From Methyloversatilis thermotolerans (GTDB lineage Bacteria > Pseudomonadota > Gammaproteobacteria > Burkholderiales > Rhodocyclaceae), in contig NZ_KB889967.1 in assembly GCF_000372885.1 (NCBI RefSeq), forward strand, positions 558,001 to 622,000: a stretch of 64,000 nt of DNA. Reading direction: 5' to 3'. Below, piece by piece: positions 56,105-64,000 of the stretch. The first letter of the stretch is position 1. Every line of letters begins with the position of its first letter. The position numbers were made by a program, and so were the translations under genes. Below the pieces are notes generated by a model. That model ran no database searches and was not told where the DNA came from. It saw only the letters and a list, made by a program, of their open reading frames with translations.

Positions 56105-56869
56105 ATGTTCCAACGCCTGCGCGAAGACGTCGCCAGTGTGCGCGACCGCGATCCGGCCGCACGCTCCGCCTTCGAGGTGCTGACCTGTTACCCGGGCATC
56201 CATGCGCTGTTCATCCATCGCATCGCCAATGCCTGCTGGCGACGCGGTTTCCTGTGGCTGGGCCGGTTCACTTCGCACATCGGCCGCCTGCTGACCGGCA
56301 TCGAAATCCATCCCGGTGCGACCATGGGACGGCGGGTGTTCATCGACCACGGCATGGGGGTGGTGATCGGAGAAACCGCGGTTGTCGGCGACGAGTGCAC
56401 GATCTACCAGGGCGTCACGCTGGGCGGCACCTCGCTGTATCGCGGTGCCAAGCGTCATCCCACGCTGGGGCGCGGTGTGGTCGTCGGCGCCGGCGCGCAG
56501 GTGCTGGGCGGTTTCGAGGTGGGCGACGGTGCCAAGATCGGATCGTGCGCAGTGGTGGTGAAACCGGTGCCTGCGGGGGCGACGGCGGTCGGCAATCCGG
56601 CCCGCGTGATCGAGGCCGGTGCCGACGAGGAACGGCGCCGTCGTGCCGAACAGGCCGGCTTCACCGCCTACGGGGTGACACGCGACATGGAAGACCCGAC
56701 CTCCAAGGCACTGACCGCACTGGTCGATCACGCGCTGGAAACCGACCGTCGGCTGGAATGCCTGCTGCGCCGGCTGGAGCGCGCCGGCATCCAGCTCGAC
56801 GACGAGGCGAAGGAAGAGGTCGCCGATCACGCCCATGTCGATCTCGGCAAGATACGTCCGAATTGTTGA
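56105..56869 (+). CDS. cysE: Serine O-acetyltransferase
   Basis: 254 residues from ATG 56105; the protein start [26 protein letters not shown] is standard for CysE. The left-handed beta-helix hexapeptide repeats ([39 protein letters not shown]) hold the catalytic His/Asp. It makes O-acetylserine for cysteine synthesis, which supplies the desulfurases of the isc operon. Its stop codon overlaps the iscR promoter -35 element. The last residues differ from the C-terminal Ile that binds cysteine synthase in E. coli; here they read RPNC. Confidence 0.95.
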   Translation: MFQRLREDVASVRDRDPAARSAFEVLTCYPGIHALFIHRIANACWRRGFLWLGRFTSHIGRLLTGIEIHPGATMGRRVFIDHGMGVVIGETAVVGDECTIYQGVTLGGTSLYRGAKRHPTLGRGVVVGAGAQVLGGFEVGDGAKIGSCAVVVKPVPAGATAVGNPARVIEAGADEERRRRAEQAGFTAYGVTRDMEDPTSKALTALVDHALETDRRLECLLRRLERAGIQLDDEAKEEVADHAHVDLGKIRPNC

Positions 56870-56886
56870 CTGAACTTGTCGGGAAT
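56862..56886 (+). promoter_or_regulatory. IscR type 1-like site 1
   Basis: Centred on GACT (56868-56871) and GTC (56878-56880). It matches about 21 of 25 positions of the E. coli type 1 IscR consensus, covers the iscR promoter -35 and the cysE stop, and should mediate [2Fe-2S]-IscR repression. Confidence 0.7.
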
Positions 56887-56894
56887 CTTAAAGT
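56866..56894 (+). promoter_or_regulatory. Promoter of the isc operon
   Basis: TTGACT (56866-56871), 17-bp spacer, TAAAGT (56889-56894). Optimal spacing; the -35 overlaps the cysE stop codon. It is flanked and overlapped by two IscR-type sites. Confidence 0.75.
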
Positions 56895-56914
56895 CGACTG
56901 AAATGATCGGGAAT
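56890..56914 (+). promoter_or_regulatory. IscR type 1-like site 2
   Basis: GACT at 56896-56899 within a 25-bp window matching about 20 of 25 consensus positions. It lies 28 bp downstream of site 1, over the -10 and the start-site region. Confidence 0.6.
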
Positions 56915-56979
56915 TGCCCGATCGACGCTGCGCCTCGCATGACCGCGATGTGCGCCGCGAACGACAGCGGGAGTACCCC

Positions 56980-57468
56980 ATGAGACTGACCACCAAAGGC
57001 CGTTTTGCCGTCACCGCCATGCTCGACCTCGCCCTGCGGCAGGACCGCGGGCCGGTCACCCTGTCCGGCGTGGCCGAGCGCCAGGGCATCAGCCTGTCCT
57101 ATCTGGAACAGTTGTTCGGCAAGCTGCGCCGGCAGGAACTGGTGGCCAGCGTGCGCGGCCCCGGCGGTGGCTACTGCCTGGCGCGGGATGCGCGCGCCAT
57201 CTCGGTCGCCCAGATCATCCTCGCGGTGGACGAACCGCTCGACGCGACGCAATGCGGCGGCAAGGAGAACTGCCACGACGAGCACCGCTGCATGACTCAC
57301 GACCTGTGGTCCGATCTGAGTCGCCACATGTATGACTACCTCGATTCCATCAATCTGCACGATCTGGTCCAGAAGCAGCGCGCCTGTTCCAGCCAGAAGG
57401 TGGTGCTGCACGATGCGACCGCGGCGCGGGCGTGCGGCAGCAGCGAGGTCATCGCCGCGCAGGCCTGA
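56980..57468 (+). CDS. iscR: Fe-S cluster assembly transcriptional regulator IscR
   Basis: 162 residues ([19 protein letters not shown]), an Rrf2-family winged helix with a [2Fe-2S] site. Cys92, Cys98, Cys104 and His107 fall at the same positions as in E. coli IscR. It represses the isc operon when cluster supply is sufficient; two matching sites lie in its promoter. GGGAG precedes the ATG. The next gene starts 2 bp after its stop. Confidence 0.97.
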   Translation: MRLTTKGRFAVTAMLDLALRQDRGPVTLSGVAERQGISLSYLEQLFGKLRRQELVASVRGPGGGYCLARDARAISVAQIILAVDEPLDATQCGGKENCHDEHRCMTHDLWSDLSRHMYDYLDSINLHDLVQKQRACSSQKVVLHDATAARACGSSEVIAAQA

Positions 57469-57470
57469 TC

Positions 57471-58610
57471 ATGTTTGCACCGGTCTATCTCGATCACAAC
57501 GCCAGCGCACCGCTGCTCGAATCGGTGCGCGACGCCATGCAGCCGTGGCTGGGTGAGCGCTTCGGCAACGCATCCAGCCGTCACGAGTATGGCCGTGCGG
57601 CGCGACGCGCGATCGACGAGGCGCGTGCGCAGGTCGCGGCGGCCGTGGGGGCGCATCCGACCGAGGTGGTATTCACCAGTGGTGGATCGGAAGCCAACAA
57701 CCTGTTCATCAAGGGTGCCGCGGAGCGCATGAAACCTGGTGTGATCGCGGTCAGTGCGATCGAGCACCCCTGCGTGCGGGAACCGGCGCGTCAGCTCGTG
57801 CGCCGCGGCTGGATACTCGAGGACATCCGGGTTGACGTGGCCGGTCGTGCCCGGGTGGACGCATTGCATCCGCACGCTTCCCTGGTGTCGGTGATGGCGG
57901 CCAACAACGAAACAGGGGTGTTACAGGACATCGCGGCGTTTGCCGACGCGGCCAGGCGGCAGGGCGCGTGGATGCATACCGACGCGGTGCAGATGCTGGG
58001 CAAGCTGCCGCTGGATTTCCGGGCGCTCGGCGTGGCGGCGATGACGCTGTCGGCGCACAAGATCGGCGGCCCGCAGGGCGCCGGCGCATTGATCGTCGAC
58101 AAGCGGGTCGACATTGAGCCGCTGATCGCGGGTGGCGGACATGAACGCGGTTTGCGTTCGGGTAGCGAGAACATCGCGGCCATCGTTGGATTCGGAGTGG
58201 CCTGCGAGCACGCGATCGCGTCGCTGCCGGCCGGACGCGAGGCGATGAACGCGGCGCGGGCGCGCATCGAGGCCTGTGTGGCGGCGCTCGGCGGCATCGT
58301 GTTCGGCGAGGCGGCGGCCCGCCTGCCCAATACCTGCTATTTCGCGCTGCCCGGCATCGAAGGCGAAACCCTGGTCGGCAAGCTGGATCGCGCCGGTTTC
58401 GCGGTGGCCAGCGGTTCGGCCTGTTCCAGTGCATCGCCCGAACCGTCGCGTACGCTGACCGCGATGGGTGTGGCGCCGGAGCTCGCGCGCGGTGCGATCA
58501 GGGTGAGCGTGGGCAGGACGACGCGCTCGCAGGATGTGGAAGATTTTTGCGGCGCGCTGGCGCGGGTGGCGGAAGAGCTTCGCGGCCTGCAGGCGATGGC
58601 CGTGGCGTGA
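57471..58610 (+). CDS. Cysteine desulfurase family protein (second NifS/IscS-like enzyme)
   Basis: 379 residues, a PLP enzyme taking sulfur from cysteine. The PLP lysine is in [14 protein letters not shown], the cofactor His in SAIEHPC, and the catalytic cysteine loop in [13 protein letters not shown]. It lacks the longer C-terminal extension of IscS. It is inserted between iscR and iscS, starting 2 bp after iscR and ending 23 bp before iscS, so it is an integral member of the operon. Whether it feeds IscU or another acceptor cannot be told. Confidence 0.92.
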   Translation: MFAPVYLDHNASAPLLESVRDAMQPWLGERFGNASSRHEYGRAARRAIDEARAQVAAAVGAHPTEVVFTSGGSEANNLFIKGAAERMKPGVIAVSAIEHPCVREPARQLVRRGWILEDIRVDVAGRARVDALHPHASLVSVMAANNETGVLQDIAAFADAARRQGAWMHTDAVQMLGKLPLDFRALGVAAMTLSAHKIGGPQGAGALIVDKRVDIEPLIAGGGHERGLRSGSENIAAIVGFGVACEHAIASLPAGREAMNAARARIEACVAALGGIVFGEAAARLPNTCYFALPGIEGETLVGKLDRAGFAVASGSACSSASPEPSRTLTAMGVAPELARGAIRVSVGRTTRSQDVEDFCGALARVAEELRGLQAMAVA

Positions 58611-58633
58611 CGAAGTCCAACGGAGTTGATGAC

Positions 58634-59845
58634 ATGCTGAAATTTCCGATCTATCTCGACTATTCGGCGACCACGCCGGTCGATCCGCGCGTCGCGGCCA
58701 GGATGATTCCCTGGCTGACCGAGCACTTCGGCAATCCCGCGTCGCGCAGCCACGCCTATGGCTGGGAAGCCGAGGCGGCGGTGGAAGAGGCGCGCGAGCA
58801 GGTCGCCAGGCTGGTGAATGCCGATCCGAAGGAAATCGTCTGGACTTCGGGCGCAACCGAATCGAACAACCTGGCGATCAAGGGCGCGGCCCATTTCTAT
58901 TCCGGCAAGGGCAAGCACATCATCACCGTGCGTACCGAGCACAAGGCGGTGCTGGACACCTTCCGCGAACTGGAGCGCGAGGGCTTCGAAGCCACCTATC
59001 TCGATCCACAGGAGAACGGACTGGTCGATCTCGATGCTTTCCGCGCCGCACTGCGCCCGGACACGGTTCTGGTGTCCATCATGTTCGTCAACAACGAGAT
59101 CGGCGTCATCCAGCCGATCGCCGAGATCGGCGAGATCTGCCGTGAGAAGGGCATCGTGTTCCATGTCGATGCGGCGCAGGCCACCGGCAAGGTCGAGATC
59201 GATCTGGACAGGCTGAAGGTGGATCTGATGTCCTTCTCGGCGCACAAGACTTACGGGCCCAAGGGAATCGGCGCGCTGTACGTGCGCCGCAAGCCGCGTA
59301 TCCGCCTGGAGGCTCAGATGCACGGGGGCGGACATGAGCGCGGACTGCGTTCCGGCACCCTGGCCACCCATCAGATCGTGGGCATGGGTGAAGCCTTCCG
59401 CATCGCGCGCGAGGAGATGGGTGCCGAGAACGAACGCATCCGCATGTTGCGTGATCGCCTGATGAAGGGGCTGACCGATATCGAGGCCACCTATGTCAAT
59501 GGCGACATGGAGGCACGCGTGCCGCACAACCTGAACATCAGCTTCGCCTATGTCGAAGGCGAGTCGCTCATCATGGCGATCAAGGAAGTGGCTGTGTCGT
59601 CCGGCTCGGCCTGTACGTCGGCCAGTCTGGAACCGTCCTACGTGTTGCGTGCCCTCGGTCGCGATGACGAACTGGCGCACAGCTCGATCCGCTTCTCGAT
59701 CGGACGTTTCACGACCGAAGAGGAAGTCGACTTCACCATCGATCTGCTTCATCGCAAGATCGGCAAGCTGCGCGAACTGTCGCCGCTGTGGGAAATGGTG
59801 AAGGAGGGTGTGGATCTGAGCACGGTGCAGTGGGCGCATCACTGA
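58634..59845 (+). CDS. iscS: Cysteine desulfurase IscS
   Basis: 403 residues (E. coli IscS 404) starting [25 protein letters not shown] lies before the ATG. The PLP lysine is in [18 protein letters not shown] and the catalytic cysteine near 327 in [17 protein letters not shown]. It supplies sulfur for Fe-S clusters and other thio-cofactors and binds IscU through its C-terminus. A 129-bp spacer separates it from iscU; a purine-rich AAGGAGAAAG precedes iscU. Confidence 0.97.
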   Translation: MLKFPIYLDYSATTPVDPRVAARMIPWLTEHFGNPASRSHAYGWEAEAAVEEAREQVARLVNADPKEIVWTSGATESNNLAIKGAAHFYSGKGKHIITVRTEHKAVLDTFRELEREGFEATYLDPQENGLVDLDAFRAALRPDTVLVSIMFVNNEIGVIQPIAEIGEICREKGIVFHVDAAQATGKVEIDLDRLKVDLMSFSAHKTYGPKGIGALYVRRKPRIRLEAQMHGGGHERGLRSGTLATHQIVGMGEAFRIAREEMGAENERIRMLRDRLMKGLTDIEATYVNGDMEARVPHNLNISFAYVEGESLIMAIKEVAVSSGSACTSASLEPSYVLRALGRDDELAHSSIRFSIGRFTTEEEVDFTIDLLHRKIGKLRELSPLWEMVKEGVDLSTVQWAHH

Positions 59846-59974
59846 GGGCGCATCACTGAAGCCGCTTCACCCGGGCATTTCCCCGGGGGACGCGTTGCCG
59901 GGGACGCGGGGTTCCATCACCGGCATGCTGTCGCCGCGAGGCGCGGCGACAGGCAGGAAGACAAGGAGAAAGAC

Positions 59975-60385
59975 ATGGCATACAGCGACAAACTGCTCGA
60001 TCACTACGAAAACCCGCGCAATGTGGGGTCCTTCGGCAAGGAGGACGATGGGGTCGGTACCGGCATGGTCGGTGCGCCGGCATGCGGCGACGTGATGAAG
60101 CTGCAGATCAAGGTCGGTCCGGATGGCGTGATCGAGGACGCAAAGTTCAAGACCTATGGCTGCGGCTCGGCCATTGCATCCAGTTCGCTGGTGACCGAAT
60201 GGGTCAAGGGCAAGACGCTGGATCAGGCGCTGGAGATCAAGAACACCGCGATTGCGGAGGAACTGGCGCTGCCGCCTGTGAAGATCCACTGCTCCATCCT
60301 GGCGGAGGACGCCATCAAGGCTGCCGTGGAGGACTATCGCAAGAAGCAGGGTACGCAGGTGGCTCCTGCGGCCGACGCAGCGTAA
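59975..60385 (+). CDS. iscU: Fe-S cluster scaffold protein IscU
   Basis: 136 residues. The three cluster cysteines are at 37 (GAPACGDV), 63 (TYGCGSAI) and 106 (KIHCS), with the Asp in PACGD. LPPVK immediately before the third Cys is the HscA recognition motif. It assembles [2Fe-2S] and [4Fe-4S] clusters with sulfur from IscS. The C-terminal tail is slightly longer than in E. coli (128 residues). IscA follows 10 bp later. Confidence 0.98.
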   Translation: MAYSDKLLDHYENPRNVGSFGKEDDGVGTGMVGAPACGDVMKLQIKVGPDGVIEDAKFKTYGCGSAIASSSLVTEWVKGKTLDQALEIKNTAIAEELALPPVKIHCSILAEDAIKAAVEDYRKKQGTQVAPAADAA

Positions 60386-60395
60386 GGAGGTCCAT

Positions 60396-60719
60396 ATGGG
60401 CGTCACTCTCACCGAAAAGGCGGCAAGGCATGTCGCGGGCTTCATCGCAAAGCGCGGCCGCGGAGTGGGTCTGCGCCTGGGCGTGCGGACCAGTGGTTGC
60501 TCGGGCATGGCTTACAAGCTCGAATTCGCCGACGACCTGGCTCCCGAGGATCTGGTTTTCGAAAGTCATGGCGTGAAGGTGCTGATCGATCCGCAAAGCC
60601 TGCCCTATATCGACGGTACCGAGCTCGATTTCGTGCGCGAAGGGCTGAATGAGGGTTTCAAGTTCAACAACCCGAATGTCAAGGATGAGTGCGGTTGCGG
60701 CGAGAGCTTCAATGTCTGA
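60396..60719 (+). CDS. iscA: Fe-S assembly A-type carrier IscA
   Basis: 107 residues with the A-type carrier signature: Cys35 in TSGCSGMAY and the C-terminal DECGCGESF pair (Cys99, Cys101). It carries clusters or iron from the scaffold to target proteins. AGGAGG lies before the ATG. Its 3' end overlaps hscB by 8 bp. Confidence 0.97.
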   Translation: MGVTLTEKAARHVAGFIAKRGRGVGLRLGVRTSGCSGMAYKLEFADDLAPEDLVFESHGVKVLIDPQSLPYIDGTELDFVREGLNEGFKFNNPNVKDECGCGESFNV

Positions 60720-61272
60720 CACATCGCAGGTACTGCCCGAGGCGGATCTGTTCAGCCGCGATCATTTTGCGCTGTTCGGTCTGCCGCGGCGTTTCGTGAT
60801 CGACGAGCGGGCGCTCGAAGGCCGTTACCACGAGTTGCAGTCGGCCGCCCACCCGGACCGCCATGCGCATCGCCCGGAGCAGGAAAGACGTCTGTCCATG
60901 CAGTGGGCGACCCGCATCAACGAAGGCTATCGCCTGCTGCGCTCGCCATTGACGCGCGCACGCTATCTGCTCGAGCTGGAAGGCGTGGACGTGGGCGCCG
61001 AGAACAATACTGCCATGCCTGCCGACTTCCTGATGCAGCAGATGGCGTGGCGCGAAGCACTTGACGACGCTCGCAACGCCGGCGATCCGGAAGCGCTGGA
61101 TGCGCTGTCGGCCACGCTGCGGGCTGCGCGCAGCGGGGCTGAAAGCCAGCTCGTCCGCGAACTGGACGAGGAACACAATCTGTCTGCTGCGGCAGCGACC
61201 GTGCGCCGCATGATGTTCATTGCCCGATTGGGCGAAGACATTGCTGCCGCGCACGAAAAGCTGGAAAACTGA
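60712..61272 (+). CDS. hscB: Co-chaperone HscB (J-domain)
   Basis: 186 residues from ATG 60712. The J-domain HPD is at 47-49 (SAAHPDRH) and the C-terminal three-helix bundle contacts IscU. It delivers IscU to HscA and stimulates its ATPase. The start overlaps iscA, and its stop shares one base with the hscA start (TGATG), both signs of translational coupling. Confidence 0.95.
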   Translation: MSDTSQVLPEADLFSRDHFALFGLPRRFVIDERALEGRYHELQSAAHPDRHAHRPEQERRLSMQWATRINEGYRLLRSPLTRARYLLELEGVDVGAENNTAMPADFLMQQMAWREALDDARNAGDPEALDALSATLRAARSGAESQLVRELDEEHNLSAAAATVRRMMFIARLGEDIAAAHEKLEN

Positions 61273-63134
61273 TGGCACTGCTGCAGATCGCCGAACCGGG
61301 CGAATCCACTGCGCCGCACCAGCACAGGCTGGCTGTCGGCATCGATCTCGGTACCACCAACTCGCTGGTGGCGACCGTCCGCAACAGCGTGCCGGTTGTG
61401 CTGAACGATGAACAGGGGCGCGCACTGCTGCCCTCGGTGGTGCGATATGGGGCCGATGGGGGCGTGGTTGTCGGCCACGCGGCCCAGTCGGCGCAGGCAC
61501 AGGATCCGCGCAACACCATTGCCTCGGTCAAGCGTTTCATGGGACGCAGCCTGAGCGATGTCGCGCATGTCGAATCCATGCCTTATGTATTCGAGGATGC
61601 GCCAGGCATGGTCCGCCTGCGTACCGCTCAGGGCGCGAAGAGCCCGGTCGAGGTATCCGCGGACATCCTGCGCGCGCTGCGTTCGCGCGCGGAGGACAGT
61701 CTGGGCGGGCCGCTGACCGGCGCGGTCATCACGGTACCGGCCTATTTCGACGATGCGCAGCGGCAGGCCACCAAGGATGCGGCCAGACTGGCCGGTCTGG
61801 AAGTGCTCCGCCTGCTGAACGAGCCGACCGCCGCAGCCATCGCCTATGGTCTCGACAATGCGTCGGAAGGACTGTACGCAGTCTATGACCTCGGCGGCGG
61901 CACCTTCGACATTTCAATCCTGAAGCTGTCGCGTGGCGTGTTCGAAGTGCTGGCGACGAGTGGCGACGCGGCGCTTGGTGGCGACGACTTTGACCACCGT
62001 GTCTATTGCTGGCTGATCGAAGCATCGCGCATCGGTCCCCCGGGGCTTGAGGACATGCGCCTGGTACACATGGAAGCGCGACGTGCCAAGGAAGTGCTCA
62101 GTGCCCAGGACAGCGTGCATGTCGGCGTCAAGCTGTCGACCGGCGACGAGATCGACCTCACGCTCACGCGCGCCGATTTCGCTGCGATGACGCAGAAGCT
62201 GGTCGACAAGACCCTGGCGCCCACGCGCAAGGCGCTGCGCGATGCCGGCCTTTCTCCGCAGGATGTGAAGGGCGTGGTGATGGTGGGCGGCGCCACCCGC
62301 ATGCCGCATGTGCAGCGTGCGGTGGGCGAGTTCTTCGGTCAGGTGCCGCTGACCAATCTCGATCCGGACAAGGTGGTGGCCATCGGCGCCGCCATCCAGG
62401 CGAATGTTCTGGCCGGCAACCGGAGCGCAGGCGAGGACTGGCTGCTGCTGGACGTGATTCCGCTGTCGCTCGGCCTGGAAACCATGGGCGGGCTGGTCGA
62501 GAAGGTGATTCCGCGCAATTCGACGATTCCGACCGCGCGTGCGCAGGAGTTCACCACCTTCAAGGATGGCCAGACCGCGATGGCCATCCACGTGCTGCAG
62601 GGTGAGCGCGAACGTGTCAGCGACTGCCGTTCGCTGGCGCGCTTCGAACTGCGCGGCATTCCGCCGATGGCGGCCGGGGCGGCACGCATCCGCGTCAGCT
62701 TCCAGGTCGATGCCGACGGGCTGCTCAGCGTGTCTGCGCGCGAAATGACCACCGGTGTGGAGGCGCGCATCGAGGTCAAACCGAGTTATGGTCTGGCCGA
62801 CGACGAAGTCGCCCGCATGTTGAAGGATGGTTTCGAGCACGCTCAGGAAGACATGAAGGCGCGCGCTCTGGCCGAGCAGCGCGTCGAAGCGCAGCGTCTG
62901 CACGATGCAACGGTCGCGGCATTGCTGGCCGATGGCGATCTGCTCGACACGAGCGAGCGCGCGGTGGTCGATGCGTCGCTTGCCGCGCTGGCAACGGCGG
63001 TGAAGGGTGAGGATGTGGCGGCGCTCAAGCAGGCGATCAACGACGCCGGGCGGGCCACCGACGAGTTCGCCGCGCGCCGGATGAATCGCAGTATCCAGCG
63101 TGCGCTGGCCGGCCGCAGCGTCGAGTCGCTGTAA
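61272..63134 (+). CDS. hscA: Fe-S protein assembly chaperone HscA
   Basis: 620 residues of the Hsp70 family. The nucleotide-binding domain shows [24 protein letters not shown] and [10 protein letters not shown]; the substrate-binding domain begins near 385 ([14 protein letters not shown]). The shorter C-terminus and the isc context distinguish it from DnaK. It binds the IscU LPPVK motif to drive cluster transfer. Its ATG overlaps the hscB stop by one base. Confidence 0.97.
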   Translation: MALLQIAEPGESTAPHQHRLAVGIDLGTTNSLVATVRNSVPVVLNDEQGRALLPSVVRYGADGGVVVGHAAQSAQAQDPRNTIASVKRFMGRSLSDVAHVESMPYVFEDAPGMVRLRTAQGAKSPVEVSADILRALRSRAEDSLGGPLTGAVITVPAYFDDAQRQATKDAARLAGLEVLRLLNEPTAAAIAYGLDNASEGLYAVYDLGGGTFDISILKLSRGVFEVLATSGDAALGGDDFDHRVYCWLIEASRIGPPGLEDMRLVHMEARRAKEVLSAQDSVHVGVKLSTGDEIDLTLTRADFAAMTQKLVDKTLAPTRKALRDAGLSPQDVKGVVMVGGATRMPHVQRAVGEFFGQVPLTNLDPDKVVAIGAAIQANVLAGNRSAGEDWLLLDVIPLSLGLETMGGLVEKVIPRNSTIPTARAQEFTTFKDGQTAMAIHVLQGERERVSDCRSLARFELRGIPPMAAGAARIRVSFQVDADGLLSVSAREMTTGVEARIEVKPSYGLADDEVARMLKDGFEHAQEDMKARALAEQRVEAQRLHDATVAALLADGDLLDTSERAVVDASLAALATAVKGEDVAALKQAINDAGRATDEFAARRMNRSIQRALAGRSVESL

Positions 63135-63183
63135 GCGCGGCACGCCGACCGCGCAATCGATCAACACGTACCACGGATTACGC

Positions 63184-63525
63184 ATGACCCAGATAGTCGT
63201 TCTGCCCCACGCCGAGTTGTGCCCGGAAGGCGCTGTCATCGAAGCCGAGCCGGGCACCTCGATCTGCGACGCGCTGCTTGCACACGATATCGAGATCGAA
63301 CACGCCTGCGAGAAGTCCTGTGCCTGTACCACCTGCCATGTCGTCGTGCGAGAAGGTTTCCAGAGCCTTGAGCCGGCGGAAGAACTGGAGGAGGACATGC
63401 TGGACAAGGCATGGGGTCTGGAGCCCCTGTCGCGGCTGTCCTGTCAGGCGGTGGTAGGCGGGACGCCACTGGTGGTCGAGATTCCGCGTTACACGATCAA
63501 TATGGTCAGCGAAGGCAAGAGGTAG
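63184..63525 (+). CDS. fdx: Isc-type [2Fe-2S] ferredoxin
   Basis: 113 residues. The cluster cysteines are at 42, 48, 51 and 87 (HACEKSCACTTC and RLSCQ), the Isc-type adrenodoxin-like pattern. It donates electrons during cluster assembly on IscU. The 49-bp gap from hscA contains no hairpin, so it is read from the operon. IscX follows 6 bp later. Confidence 0.96.
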   Translation: MTQIVVLPHAELCPEGAVIEAEPGTSICDALLAHDIEIEHACEKSCACTTCHVVVREGFQSLEPAEELEEDMLDKAWGLEPLSRLSCQAVVGGTPLVVEIPRYTINMVSEGKR

Positions 63526-63531
63526 AACACG

Positions 63532-63726
63532 ATGAAATGGACCGACACCCTGGATATCGCCATCGGGCTGACTGAAACCAAGTCCGATGTCGATCCTCGC
63601 TATGTGCGTTTTACCGATCTGATGAACTGGGTCATGGCGCTGCCGGGTTTTGACGATGATCCCAACCGGTGCAACGAAAAGGTGCTGGAAGCGATACAGA
63701 TGGCCTGGATCGACGAAGCGGATTGA
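63532..63726 (+). CDS. iscX: Fe-S cluster assembly protein IscX
   Basis: 64 residues (MKWTDTLDIAIGLTETKSD...LMNWVMALPGFDD) of the conserved IscX/YfhJ family. It is an acidic adaptor that binds IscS and modulates desulfurase and iron supply. It is the last gene of the isc operon. About 115 bp of intergenic sequence separates it from pyrG. Confidence 0.95.
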   Translation: MKWTDTLDIAIGLTETKSDVDPRYVRFTDLMNWVMALPGFDDDPNRCNEKVLEAIQMAWIDEAD

Positions 63727-63786
63727 TTTTTCAGGTTTTTCCCGGCGACTGGCGGTGCTTGCGGTTTGTCCGGAGGCGCGGGGCGG

Positions 63787-63815
63787 CTGAAGCTTGCTGC
63801 GCTTTCGGCTAGAAT
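63787..63815 (+). promoter_or_regulatory. Candidate pyrG promoter
   Basis: CTGAAG (63787-63792), 17-bp spacer, TAGAAT (63810-63815). The -10 is good and the -35 weak. The pyrG ATG follows 26 bp later. Confidence 0.35.
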
Positions 63816-63841
63816 ACGGGTTTCCTGCACCCGCTCTCAGC

Positions 63842-64000
63842 ATGACCAAGTACGTGTTCGTTACCGGCGGTGTGGTGTCCTCGCTCGGCAAGGGCATTGC
63901 AGCCGCCTCGCTGGGCGCGATCCTCGAATCGCGCTCCATCCGCGTCACCCACCTCAAGCTCGACCCCTATATCAACGTCGATCCGGGCACGATGAGCCCG
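63842..64000 (+). CDS. pyrG: CTP synthase, 5' part (truncated by window edge)
   Basis: First 53 residues ([25 protein letters not shown]...) of a ~540-residue enzyme that aminates UTP to CTP. The [10 protein letters not shown] loop binds ATP/UTP, and [16 protein letters not shown] matches the synthetase-domain start. The remainder lies beyond base 64000. Confidence 0.97.
   Translation, partial: MTKYVFVTGGVVSSLGKGIAAASLGAILESRSIRVTHLKLDPYINVDPGTMSP

Overview
The window is a high-GC (about 65%) bacterial chromosome segment with dense coding and no mobile element, prophage or CRISPR array. An iscR-iscSUA-hscBA-fdx-iscX operon, suhB/trmJ/cysE synteny, a prkA-yeaH-spoVR triad and three PEP-CTERM proteins point to a betaproteobacterium. 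A Rhodocyclales or Methyloversatilis-like organism is my inference; no rRNA or marker phylogeny was possible.

Layout. 1-7.5 kb: 3' part of rimO, an FAD-linked oxidase, a five-gene tRNA block (Ala, Glu, Asp, Glu, Asp), a large AsmA/DUF748-type protein and a peroxiredoxin. 7.5-11.3 kb: orphan dnaE2 under a LexA-type box, then a lower-GC patch with one possible exported ORFan. 11.3-16.2 kb: prkA, yeaH, spoVR stress operon. 16.2-20 kb: periplasmic copper-resistance operon (CopL-like, His-rich protein, TolC-type lipoprotein, multicopper oxidase). 20-26.6 kb (minus strand): a cluster of a His-rich exported peptide, a DUF3604 PHP-like protein, a PEP-CTERM protein, a membrane-anchored parvulin-like protein and three HupE/UreJ-type proteins. 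26.9-30.2 kb: 2OG-Fe(II) oxygenase plus fused MFS/spermidine-synthase-like protein. 30.2-33.4 kb: copper chaperone, CopA and CueR-like regulator with two divergent CueR-type operators. 33.4-36.6 kb: an unusual soluble chemoreceptor-substrate-binding fusion, then DUF2189 and DUF2788 membrane proteins. 36.8-45.5 kb: PEP-CTERM/PhoX, carbonic anhydrase, BON lipoprotein, M61 peptidase, PEP-CTERM/PhoD-like phosphatase. 45.5-54.3 kb: Trp-rich membrane protein, mutS, a chemoreceptor, and a FIST plus GAF-PAS-GGDEF-EAL signalling pair. 54.3-64 kb: suhB, trmJ, cysE, the complete isc operon and the 5' end of pyrG.

How the genes work together. Two copper loci cover cytoplasmic export (CopZ/CopA/CueR) and periplasmic oxidation and efflux. 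CysE feeds cysteine synthesis to the two cysteine desulfurases of the isc operon, whose promoter carries two tandem IscR type 1-like sites. The most intriguing part is the DUF3604/HupE-UreJ/parvulin/PEP-CTERM cluster. Each of the three PEP-CTERM genes also sits directly beside an exported phosphohydrolase-type enzyme (DUF3604, PhoX, PhoD), which suggests a cell-surface phosphate or metal-acquisition theme not explained by any single annotation.
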